The notes under the pieces: generated by a model
Told to the model about the DNA's origin: nothing
The model's database searches: none
What the model saw: only the letters and a program-made list of their open reading frames with translations
In this document: in pieces, positions 29,240 to 39,323 of the stretch
Numbering within the stretch: position 1 is the first letter of the stretch
Layout of the letters: each line of letters starts with the position of its first letter
Made by a program: the position numbers and the translations under genes
NCBI RefSeq assembly: GCF_030936135.1
Contig: NC_082619.1
Coordinates: 3,413,208-3,477,207 of the forward strand
Source: Gavia stellata
Lineage: Eukaryota > Chordata > Aves > Gaviiformes > Gaviidae
Reading direction: 5' to 3'
DNA: 64,000 nucleotides

Positions 29240-29455
29240 CAAGAAGGGCTAGTTGGGGCTTGCTGGTTCTTTCCCAGCTCTGCTGTGGGGCATGTCAAGG
29301 AGCCTTTTTGCCTCAGCTTACCCACTTCATTAAGTGGCTACAGTATTACCTACCTCGTGGGGTGTTTTCATTTGTTAACACTAAGCCACCTTCGAGTAAT
29401 GCTTAGTGGTCTGTGTCAAGCTTGCTGTATAAAGGCAAGATGCTGTTGCTTTGAG
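29240..29455 (+). repeat. Second MIR-like SINE fragment
   Basis: 'tttgcctcagcttacccact', then 'agtattacctacctcgtggg' and a tail 'gctgtataaaggcaagatg', follow the 3' two thirds of a MIR-type element. It is more decayed than the copy at 27505. Confidence 0.5.
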
Positions 29456-30435
29456 TGAAGAACTTCTCACTATGATGCATCATCAGTACTTTGTCACCTG
29501 AACATGGCACTTCCCAGCATCTGGCTTGCCTCACAAAAGCAGAAATCCAAGGTGTTTTGCAGTGGTGCTTGTGGGTAGGAGTCAAAAGGAGTAAGCTAGA
29601 CACATGCATAAAGATCAGCCATTCTGCTGCTTGTTCAGCTGGACTCCCAAGTTGAAGAGTGGTGGGTTTTGCCTAGTAAGGATTGCAGTAAATCCAGAGC
29701 CGAAAGAGTTTCAGCAGCCAGCCTGACCAGGGCATAAGGGCTTTCAGCAGCAAGTCCTGAAGAAGTGTAGGTGAAAACAGCCTGTTCATTTCTCAGTGCA
29801 GCTGTTGACTTCCCACCAAGAATTTTCCTGACCGGTCCTGATGATTTGGACTCTGACCTCTGGTGAGGTTTGGTGAGGTTTGGTATGCAGCTTAATGCAT
29901 GGTTACAGCCCTTCTGTGGGGGCTGTACAGCCCATACCTGCCCAAGTGAATAAGGATGTCAGTTAGTGACTGCAGGTATCTGTGAAACACCTTGTGTGAA
30001 GATGTTTTGAAAGAGAATGCACTTAATAGCCGAGCGGTCCCTTCCTTTGAACTGGGGGGAAATTCGGTTGGAAGAAGTAGAGCACTGTGATCAATGTGGA
30101 GGCTTTAGAAGTTAAACAAGGGCACGAGAAAACAAAAGAGCAATTATGAATGGCTTTATGAGGTAGAGCTAGCACCGATGTCTCAGAGCAAGGCCTCGTA
30201 GTCTGTCTAGTGGGCTTTAGCATAGAATCACAGACCCAGGAAGAAGAAGTGTAACTTTCAAGCTATGGAGCACATGGTGGGACCTGTCCTCAGGCTTGTC
30301 CATAGTGGCTAGAATGAATTGTAAAAGGAAACTGCAGAACTAGTGTGAAATAATAACTTGTGTTTGAATTACTGTGTAATAGCAACTAATATTCCACCAG
30401 TGAATGGTGTAGATGCTTTGTATTATGTTTTATAA

Positions 30436-30441
30436 AATAAA
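30436..30441 (+). terminator. TLCD5: Candidate poly(A) signal for TLCD5
   Basis: 'tataaaataaag' contains AATAAA, with GT/T-rich sequence ('attgtgtattgctgg') about 60 bp downstream. It would give a 3.3-kb 3'UTR. Confidence 0.45.
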
Positions 30442-32040
30442 GATTATTTAATTACATGAGGAATTATTTTTCTCTCTTGGGTGCAGTTCTTAAATTGTAT
30501 TGTGTATTGCTGGATGAATCAGCATTGCCAACAAAGTGGTGGTTGGTGGGTGCTTTTTAGGGACTGAGCCAACAATTTGTACAGCTTTCACCATTATTGC
30601 TTCTTAGACACGTTAAGAGGCAGAGAAACTACTCTTCCTTGCGAAGTTCTCCTTGCAAACTTAGTAGTTTGGTGTTTGCTAATAGGTGCTTTCATGTTGT
30701 TGATGGGCTGAACAGGGTGCATTTCTGCCATAGCGTTTGTTCCCAGGCCTTTCATGCGCCCATTCTCAGGCAATTCATGGAGCAAAAATGTTTCCTTTGT
30801 TTTCCATGCCCTATATGCTAAAGGAGAAGGTTCTCCTGTGTTTCCACGCCACGAACCATGAACTCTTGGTGTTCATAAACTAAACATTGTTGCCTAGGAA
30901 TTGCTTCATTGGAAAGTCTGATAGGAAGAGAGTATGTTTCAGCGTTATTTAATGTTGCCTTGTGTGGGGGTACTTGCAGCTGTAGAGGTGAGCCAAAGTC
31001 AGCACTGTGCAAAGATGCAGATTTAATCTGGGGTCCAAGTGGTGCTAGTCTGTCTCGCCATGTACCTGCTGTGATGTTATTGCTTGCATACTGGGGGCTG
31101 CTTTCATTCAGAGCTAGAGAGAAACTGCAGGGCTGTGCAGCTGCTGGGAGCTGCGTATATCATGTTCTGTTCATGCCCCAAAGCTCCCTAGGCAGGACTG
31201 ACTGTGCCATGTAATCTGCTGTGGGAGGTGTGAGCTGCCAGGAGGATGTTGTGCAGGGCTCTCAGGTCTGTTTGCACAGGGGCTTCCTTTGCCCTTGATG
31301 CAATAGCTTAGCACAGGGAAAGCCACCATCACACAGAACAGCTTTGCCAAGTGATTTAGAAAGTTGTGCACTCTTTTAAAAAGCTTTGCTTCAAAGGATG
31401 CTCCTAAAATAAGAGGAGAGGAAAACATTTACTTCAGTGATGCTTTCAGTGATTGCAGTAAAAGACCCAGGCACCAACAGGAATTTCTGTGAACCAGGCA
31501 CTGAACAGACCCAGAACAGAGGAACGGCCCTGCCCTGCATGGCTGGTACCAGCAACTCTGAAACTGTGTGTAGCCAAGCCACACTCAGGAAAGACCTGAA
31601 TGCAGTGTTGTGCTGGTAAAGAATAGCTACTCTGCCTTGCTTATGGTCACAGCATTTTGCCAGAGGTCCAGCATGCCAAAAGTCTGTTTTCTATAAATAG
31701 TTAAGCCAATTTAGTTGTTTGGATGTAACCCTTAAATCTATCCCCAAATCCTTCAGCACTGGGGAGCAGCTGTGTAGTGTGAGCCCTCTAGAGATGCTGG
31801 CCTGTTTACAGGCAGCCCGGCTGCATGATGAAGGGCTCTTGGGGACTGCAGTCATTTATCCTGGGAGTTTGTTTAACCTCTGAGGTAGTCCAGAAACAGA
31901 AAACAAACTACAGTGTCATTCTGAAGCTTTGCTTTAGAGCTGCAAGCATCTTCCAAGTTTCATGTCTTCAGGAATGACATGGCAGAATCTAGCCTTAAGT
32001 CAATGGGCAAATGTGCTTTGACTATAAAGGGTGAAATCTG

Positions 32041-32055
32041 CCCCCCCCCCCCCCC
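32041..32055. repeat. C15 homopolymer
   Basis: Fifteen consecutive C on the + strand, preceded by 'gaaatctg'. It is likely to be length-variable and prone to sequencing error. Confidence 0.9.
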
Positions 32056-34209
32056 GCCGTTTCATTTTTTATCTTCCTACTATTACTTTTGAAGCCATTC
32101 CTTCCCTGCTGCCTGCCTTTTACTTCTACTGCTGCCCCTGCAGTAGAGCTTTATAAAATTAACCTCCTCTTTCAGTTCTCTGCCCTCTTTTTCTAGCTGA
32201 ACTCCTTATTTGTATTTGAAGAAATTGCAATTTTTATGACAGTCGAAGCTTTATTCCCTTGCAACAGTAGTCCAAGCACTGAGGTAAGAGCATAGCATTT
32301 TAAATCTTTGGAGTCTGCTTTTAGACTAATACCAGTGCTGTCAGCAGGTCTGTTGCTTGGACAAAAAAGATGAGAGAAAGTTTTAAGCTTCATGGAAGTC
32401 GTGGGTATGTTCCCAATACTTGTAGACTTTGTATAGCTTGGTTGGAAGTAAGATAACACATCTGCTGCCATTTCCAAAGAAGTCAAATTTCAGAGACCAA
32501 GAGAGAATCAGTCAGCATTAGCCTTGTGTTGCATAAGCAATTTCTGGGCAAGGAGCAACTCTTTTTTCATTATACCATTGTACCAGCACTTTTCTTTTTC
32601 CAAGTCAGCTTCAGTATGTGCTCTAGGAAGTCCATGTAAGAGAAGGTGTTAGCTTTTGCTGGCTTTGTCCTGTTTCCCTCAAATTCCAGGGAGAGTTTGA
32701 CAGCTGATAAGTTGGGAACATAAGGCATCTGCAGAAACTGACTTTAAGAAGGAACTGAACAGATCAAGCTGTGTGGAAAAGCTTTTGCAAAGTAAGAATG
32801 GTTTACTAGTAGTTAATTTCATATGGGAAGGAGAAAGTGTCGGTTTCTGTGGCTTCTCAAATGTTACAAGGTACAAGTTTTCCGCAATGTTTGTATTATG
32901 TTGTTGTTTGAATTGTGTATCATGTTAGAAGGTTAAGATTTGTTCAGTGTAACTGATAATCCTCAAATGTGATGAGAAATAATTTTATTCTACATCTCTT
33001 TAGATTTTACCCTAATAACAGACACCTCTTTTTTTTTTTTATCCTCCCCTCCAATCTGAGGACGTTGAGTCTAGCAGAGAGCAAGAAGACAGACATGTGA
33101 CAGAATGTACAGCAGCTTCATCTGTCCTTACAAAGGTTGCTGCTTTAATTATGCTGATATGGAAAGAAAGCTTAGTGCTATGAAAATGCTTACTGCGATG
33201 TGGATTATCCAGGTTTAGGAACTGTAATAAGCTGTCCCAGTAGAAGCTCTGCTAGATTAGGCTAACTGTGTCTCAACAAAGTCAGCGAAGTATTGCATTT
33301 GTGTCCAAGTGACTTAAAAGCATAGACCAGCCCTGTATGCATTTCCAGCATTTACAGTGAACTGGATGCAGAACAAGCTGTAGGTACCAAATCATGTGCT
33401 TATTTTAGGGTATGAGATGGTAAAAGGCTTTGAACAGCCATGTGGAGCATAAATTCTTTTTTTTTCAGATTAGAGTTGCATCCAGATGGCCATTAGTGGC
33501 CGTTGGATCAGTCATACCAGTTTCTGAAGCAGGTTGCATCCATGTCACAGTGAAGCTTGTTAGCATCAGCACCTGGCTAGAAAATTCAGTGAATGGGCAA
33601 GGAGATAGACACGTGTCTCGATTTGATTCGGGTTATCATTACTATCTTCAACTTTCTCAAAAGTAGAATCCCAGCAAATAACGAAATCCCACACACATTC
33701 TCAGCTGGCTCAGAAGAAACTCACGCCAGAGCAGTTTCCCCGGGATCGAAGGATGCTGAACTAAGCAGCAGCCGTTAGTGCTTAGGTAAGTTTGGATTGA
33801 ATTGCAGGGCACTACAAAAAATCAGTAAGACAGGAAGGTTTAAGTTGTGCTAAGCCTGAGAGCAGAGCCAGGCTTACCCCAGTCCTGACACAAGGTCAAG
33901 GTCTGTTCTTCAGGAGTCACAAATTCATATGCACATGTGGGAAATAAGCTGTCTTCTCTGTTAGCCTTGGGAATCATTTCCACTGTGCCTTTCTTCTCCA
34001 GCTGTGCAAGGCATACAGGTTGGCTGTTGCCTTCCAAAGGTAGCTGACCGTTTTTTTGCCAGAACAGCACCTGGCCTAGCAAATTATGGTAAGTTTAAAT
34101 AACACTCCAAAATACTGGTGCATTCTGTCACTGGTTTTAAATTGATTACTTGTAAGTAGCAAAAGTTAAAAGGCTCTTTATACATTTAATTTTTATGATG
34201 GAGTTAAGA

Positions 34210-34564
34210 GGGTTGCAGAGAGGTGGGTGTTGGCCTCTTCTCCCAAGTGATGAGTGACAGGACAAGAGGAAATGGCCTCAAGTTGCGCCAGGGGAGGTTT
34301 AGGCTGGATATTAGGAAAAAATTCCTTACTGAGAGAGTGGTGAAGCACTGGAAGAGGCTGCCCAGGGAGGTGGTGGAGTCACCCTCCCTGGAGGTATTCA
34401 AGGAACGTGTGGATGTGGCATTGTGGGACGTGGCTTGATGGGCATGGTGCTGTGTGTGTTGTTGTGGGGGTTTTTTGGGGTTTTTTGGGGTTTTTTTTTT
34501 GTTAATGGTTGGACTTGATGATCTTACAGGTCTTTTCCAACCTTAGTGATTCTGTGATTCTGTG
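34210..34564 (+). mobile_element. CR1 LINE 3' end, 5'-truncated
   Basis: The 3' terminal part of a CR1 retrotransposon: the decayed reverse transcriptase C-terminus reads [20 protein letters not shown] and [17 protein letters not shown]. It ends with the CR1 tail 'ttggacttgatgatctta', 'tccaacctta' and two copies of ATTCTGTG. It is 5'-truncated as most copies are. A G/T-rich expansion sits at 34466-34501. It cannot be mobile by itself. Confidence 0.95.
34466..34501 (+). repeat. G4-5/T6 low-complexity tract inside CR1
   Basis: A run of GGGGG, T6, GGGG, T6, GGGG and T10 lies between the CR1 coding remnant and its tail. Confidence 0.85.
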
Positions 34565-34854
34565 TGAGTGAAACTCAGCTAATAGCCCATCACGTCTACT
34601 CACAGCACACAATTTTACAAAGCTGTCTATTCTTTACTTGAGGTCTGCAGGAGATCCATTGCAGCCACAGGTAAGTTGCTCTAACGGTTGATTATCCTAG
34701 CTGAAATGTTGTGAAGGAAAATCTTCCTGAAAGAAAAATTACGACATTCACTGTTTGTTCATACTTAAAATTTAAAGTATCCCAGCTATCAGAGGCAAGG
34801 TGTGATACATCTGGTGTCAGGGAAGAAAAAAAGGTATCGTACGCCGATTCCCAC

Positions 34855-35165
34855 CTGTGTTCACGCTGAGCCCGTAGCGGTGCAAACCCTGACCGGACGG
34901 CCACGGCCGTGAGCAGGGCCCGGCCGCGCCCCGCCGGCGGGGATGGGTTCGGACGAGAGGTGCCATTCCAGGATTTTCCCGCAGATGGCAACAGCTCCTC
35001 AATGAGCTCCGGGTGCGAGGCTGGAAACCCGCGTCTTTGCAAAAGGAAGCTCAGTGAAACCTTCCCCCGTCAGCCTGCCTTTTCGGGAGTCCCCTGCAAG
35101 GCATCTCCAAGGATCCGTCCTGCTTGTGCCATCCGTTACTTTAAGGCAAAGTAAGAAGTTATCCT
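34855..35165. promoter_or_regulatory. Small CpG-rich patch upstream of ARHGEF12
   Basis: GC-rich, CpG-containing sequence (for example 'cggccgcgccccgccggcgg') in an AT-rich surround, 2.4-2.7 kb before the main ARHGEF12 island. A donor-like GGCAAA|GTAAGA lies at 35151. It could be an alternative or upstream promoter, or a leftover of GC drift. Function is inferred from composition only. Confidence 0.35.
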
Positions 35166-37554
35166 TCGTAGGACTCGGCCTTCTTCGCTTCAGGGTCCTC
35201 CTTACTTGAGCCACTTCGCTCTGCTCCGGAGTGTAAAAACCAAACTGCTGGGGACATGGGTGCTTTGCCCTGGAGACACGGACTGATGAGGTTAACGCGC
35301 AGTTTCCACTTCTAGCATCTGTGTCTGTGTGACGGTACTGTCAATTCAGGCTAAGTGAGGGCTTTATAGCTACCAAAACAAAATGATCTATTTTAATTGG
35401 TACTGCACAGTGTAATTGCTTATTGATTTCCCCACCCCTGACCCTGGATTTCACACTGTGAAACTGCCCAGGCAGCAGAAGTATCATAAATAGGCATCTA
35501 TATTAACGTAAGTACGTAATCAGCTCCCACAAAAACGACAGCATTTGCAGAAAAGAGAAGCAGCTGTGGTTTCAGAGCCTACCTTTGAATTGTTTTATTA
35601 GTGCTTTTTCTTTTCAATTGTTGCATTAAACATTGAAATGTGAATGCAGCCCATTATGAGCAAGAGTTAATCTACTGAACTGTGTGGCATAAGGGTTTTA
35701 TGCTTCCTTTCTGTCACTGGTGTAGTTTTGTGTGATGCTTCTTTTGACAATGCTGAGCAAATTTTTGGCAAATATTAATCACTGTCACTTCACTGCATTT
35801 TACATCCATTTACTGCAGCAGAGGATAAGTTTCCTTCTTGTTCCTATTTTTTTTAATATAATTTCCTCCAGCTAATTGTTATTGTCATGATGTTGTCATG
35901 CACAATAAAACACAATTAAAGTAATAAAAAATAATTGAGGCCTAATATGCAACTGCTAGGCCTGTCATGAAACAGAAGGTCTCCCAGGAGCCTTCCTCTC
36001 TCAAGGCACAGTACTTGATGTTCCCTAAGTTAAAAGCAGGGAGGGATTTATTGCAGAGAAGATGCAATAAAGAGATACAAAATAAATATAGATAGAAGTA
36101 TTCAGTCACTCCATTACCCCTGACCAACGTATTGCCTACTGCTGCAGAATGAGAGAGGCAGTCGTGGCTGCATGTCCTGCACCCCCCCTGGTTTTTTTTT
36201 CTTTCAAGCCTCTATCGTCCTCAAAAGGAAACCAAAAGAGGAAGTGTAAATGTCCTGTATATATATGCCAAGTATCATCTAGAAAATGATTTCATCCCAC
36301 GCTTCCCCTCTTTGCACTGAACTTCTTCAAAACAACAAATTCTTCAGACTATCAAAGAGCCTCCTGGCTTCCTGATCGTGCTCACTTTGCTCCAAGGAGG
36401 AAAAAGCTACATAGCAGCAGGGTCCTGAACACAGCTTCAAGCAAGGTATGGTCCTCTATGTTTAATAATGTATCTGGTCCTGAGTTTCCAGCAGCCTGTT
36501 TTCCAGACTCTTTCCAAGTCCAGTGTTGTGGCTTTGAAGAAGTGTATCAAGATAAGATTAATTGAGGGAAGAAGGATGGTGTCCTGTATGATTGGGATTA
36601 GCTAATAAGATTGCTTTTGGTCTGTTGGCGTTTGGTAGGAAAGACTGATGTTCCACAAGTTCCTCTGCGCTGGGAGGCCAGGTATTAATGCCCACCCTCC
36701 CTGGCAGCGGAGCCGTCCTGCTTTCCATTCCACTTTGGTGGTGCTCATGAGCTTTAACTCCATGAGGCGCAGTAGCATGGAAGGTTCCTGAACTTCTAGT
36801 ATATAGGTGTTATTCCTAGGTGTTTGAGAACAAGAGTGCCTGGCTGGAATCTTATTTATCCCCTTGTGTTGACGACGAGATCTTGGGATTAGGTAATGTA
36901 TCTAGAACTCGGCTTCTGGTCTGTTACAGTTTGCTTCGTGCTGTTGATGTGCTGACAGAAAGAGGCTCTGCTGTTTCAACGCACGTGGAGCTGAGACAGA
37001 TGCTTCTCCCAAAGCTGTGTTGTACGTGGCATAAATGGCGGGGAGTTACAGCAATGCACCAGCAATGATGTATGTGTTTCTTGAGAGCTGTGGCTGAGGA
37101 GAGGGAAATCCACACATTTTGAAATTTGAATGCCTAAATATTCTGTATTTAGTAGATACGGTAATATACAGTCTGTCGCTCCCCTTTTCATATCGGAGGG
37201 AGTTTTTTGCGTTAAGAGAAGGGGAGCAGGAACAGGCCCTTGGCTGGAGTGTTTCTGGAAGGCTGAGGTACGTGCAGGGAGGAATCGGTTCTTGTTCCGA
37301 TTTCGGATTTTTGTTGACCTTCACCTGTGAGAAAAACTCCTAATGAAATGTGTTGTGGAAAAGCAGGGAAGGCGGGATTCACTACGGAGCTATGAAAGGT
37401 CTGGGAGTGAACAGCGCAGCCGCTGACAATCTGAGGCTCCAGAGCTGCGCAGCTCCTGGCACCTTAAATTTGCTGTTTGTTTTCTTTCTGTTACAAGTTT
37501 CTTCGGTGTCATATTTTCCACACCGCATACCGTGCCGGTGGAGGCACGGACACT

Positions 37555-38925
37555 CCCTGCCCCTGAGAGCTTGTGACAAGACGGAACAGAGAAGGGAGGG
37601 AGGGAGGCGGGTGGCTGGAGATGGAGCTCCGGGAGGGACGGGAGAGGGAGAGGGAAACCTCTTCGGCGGCGATAGGGCAGGCCAAAGGAGGAGTAACTGT
37701 TAATAAGTTGTGATGGCAAGCGAAGGAAACACCCCCCCGGCCTGGTAAAGGCCGCGGCTGCCCCGGCCCGGGCCAGGGAGCCCGGCCTGGCACCCGCGTC
37801 CCCCCCGCAGCCGGGAGCCCTGAAGGAGGGGGCCGGAGCGGCCCGCGGGGCTGACGTGCGCCGGCCGGAGACGAGCTCGGGGGCAGCCCCGGGCGGCAGG
37901 GGGGAAAACGGCGGGGCTCGGCCCGTAGGGCAGCGGCTGGAGGAGGAGGAGGAATGTCCCGCGAGGAGAAACCCCTTCCCGCCCCGCTCCTGTAGCGAAG
38001 GGGAAAGGAGGAGCCCCGGCACCCGCGCACCCACACAGAAAACCCGGGGCAAAGGAGCGACGGCGCCGCCGCGGCCGCGAGGGAGGGAGGGAGGGAGCAG
38101 GGGCGGCCCGCTGCCGGCGGAGGGGTCGGGCGGGCGGAGCGCCGGCGGAAGGATACGGCAGGAGGGCGGGGGCGGGTGTGAGGCGGCCGGCGGTACAAGC
38201 CCCCCGACAGCGCGGGGGAGGGGCGAGCGCGGAGGCGGCCCGGCCCGGCCCGGCTCGGCGCAGGCTCCGCCGGGACGCGCAGCTCCCGCCTCGCAGCAGC
38301 GCAGCTGGGCCGGAACCGGGCCGGGAGGAGCGGAGCGGCGGCAGGAGCGGGCCGCGCCGCCAGCGCTCGCCGCGGGACTTTGCCCCGAACCGGGCCGGGA
38401 CCGAGGGGCGCGCAGGCCGACGTCCGCCGGCTCCGCGGCTGAGCGGAGCGAGCCCGCCTGGGGCCTCGCCGGCAGGCCGGGCCGCCGCGCCCCGCTCTAG
38501 CTCGGGCCGAGGCGGGACAGGCGGAGCGGTGGGGCATGGACCTGCGGGCCTAAAGGCGGCGGCGCGGCGGCCGCCCTTCCCGGCCCCCCTAGGGGCGAGC
38601 CGGCGGGCGGGGGGTCGGGGCGGGCCGGCAGCGGGACATGGGCCCCTGCGCGGCGGCCCTCAGGACACCGGCAGCTGGCGGGGCGCGCCGCCCGCCCCCC
38701 GCGGGCGAGAGGCCGTAAACAGCGGCGGGGAGGGGGGACCCCGCGGCGGGCGGGCACCCCCTCCTGCCGAGAGCGAGCCGGGGAGGCGGGCGGGCGGCCC
38801 CGGCGGCGTGGGGAGCCCCGCGAGCAGCCGGCCCCGCTGCGGCGCTCCGCAGGTTCTCCCCGCTGGCCTGCCGCCTGCCAGGACACCCGGGCTTCCCCTC
38901 CGCGCTGAAGCTCCGGACCGGTGAG
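37555..38925 (+). promoter_or_regulatory. ARHGEF12: CpG island promoter of ARHGEF12
   Basis: This is the largest CpG island in the window (about 1.4 kb), with many CGG/GCC-rich runs and GC-box-like 'ggggcggg'/'gggcgggg' words (for example 38165-38175 and 38615-38625). It ends about 370 bp before the ARHGEF12 start codon. Transcription probably starts inside it. A donor-like ACCG|GTGAGG at 38921 might end a separate non-coding exon. Very long open frames on both strands here (up to 342 codons on the minus strand) follow from stop-poor GC composition. Confidence 0.8.
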
Positions 38926-39291
38926 GATTGGTTGCTTCGGAAGACTTTCTCGGCACGCATTACTTTTCCCCTCTTCCTTGGGGCCGAGGAAGCATCGAGG
39001 GGAACAGCTTGTTTTGTTGTGGTGTTTTTTTTTTTTTTTCTTGAACATCCCCCACACCTCACTTCCGTGGTCTGGATATTCTGGGTGACGGCAAGAAGAG
39101 TTTTGGAGTTGTTTTGGATTTTTTTTTTTTTTCCCCCTGCCCTTGAACTGAATTTGTCCTCTGTGCATGCCTCTTCTGGAGCAAGGCTGGATCCTGAACC
39201 TCAGTGCATGTGGGGGGCAAGGCCTCATTAATATTCCTGCAGTAATCGTAAAATGTAAATTGGATAATACGACTTCTTGCCAAAGGCTCCA
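38926..39291 (+). other. ARHGEF12: ARHGEF12 5'UTR, with two long poly-T tracts
   Basis: The sequence between the CpG island and the start codon carries T15 (39025-39039) and T14 (39119-39132). If the 5'UTR is one exon, the mRNA has two long U tracts. Alternatively these are polypyrimidine tracts of an intron between 38921 and an acceptor closer to the ATG. An in-frame TAA at 39265-39267 shows the reading frame does not extend upstream. Confidence 0.55.
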
Positions 39292-39323
39292 ATGAGTGGC
39301 ACACAGTCCACAATCACGGACAG
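39292..39323 (+). CDS. ARHGEF12: Rho guanine nucleotide exchange factor 12 (LARG), first coding exon
   Basis: It encodes MSGTQSTITD plus two bases of an Arg codon and ends at the donor ACAG|GTCAGT (39324). This N-terminal peptide matches what I recall of mammalian ARHGEF12. The in-frame TAA nine codons upstream fixes this ATG as the first in frame, though its Kozak context is weak (C at -3). ARHGEF12 is a large cytosolic protein with PDZ, RGS-like, DH and PH domains. It links G-alpha 12/13-coupled receptors to RhoA activation. None of these domains is in the window, because the remaining exons lie beyond 64000. The order POU2F3-TLCD5-ARHGEF12 and the CpG island directly upstream support the call. 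Confidence 0.88.

Larger units (their letters stand above)
27109..30470 (+). other. TLCD5: Probable long TLCD5 3'UTR containing several old repeats
   Basis: There is no coding exon. The best poly(A) signal is AATAAA at 30436-30441. The stretch holds a palindromic repeat remnant (27208-27290), a 22-bp duplication, a nearly complete MIR-like element, and further ancient repeat pieces at 27840-27990 and 29020-29455. Where the transcript ends is inference. Confidence 0.45.
30470..37550. other. Intergenic region between TLCD5 and ARHGEF12
   Basis: No recognised gene. Contents include a C15 homopolymer at 32041-32055, exon-like segments with strong splice signals at 33469-33785 and 34651-34670, a CR1 copy at 34210-34564, a GC-rich patch at 34855-35165, and an AT-rich block at 35370-35940 with many TAAT/ATTG words. 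Short open frames are scattered and unsupported. Confidence 0.6.

Noticed and set aside
30220-30260. 'catagaatcacagacccagg' as a minus-strand CR1 tail
   Set aside because: Only the first dozen bases look like a CR1 end, and the following sequence does not match CR1, so it was not annotated.
37509-38537. 342-codon open frame on the minus strand
   Set aside because: It lies wholly in the ARHGEF12 CpG island. The product is low-complexity Arg/Pro/Ala, and open frames are present on both strands, as expected from stop-poor GC sequence.
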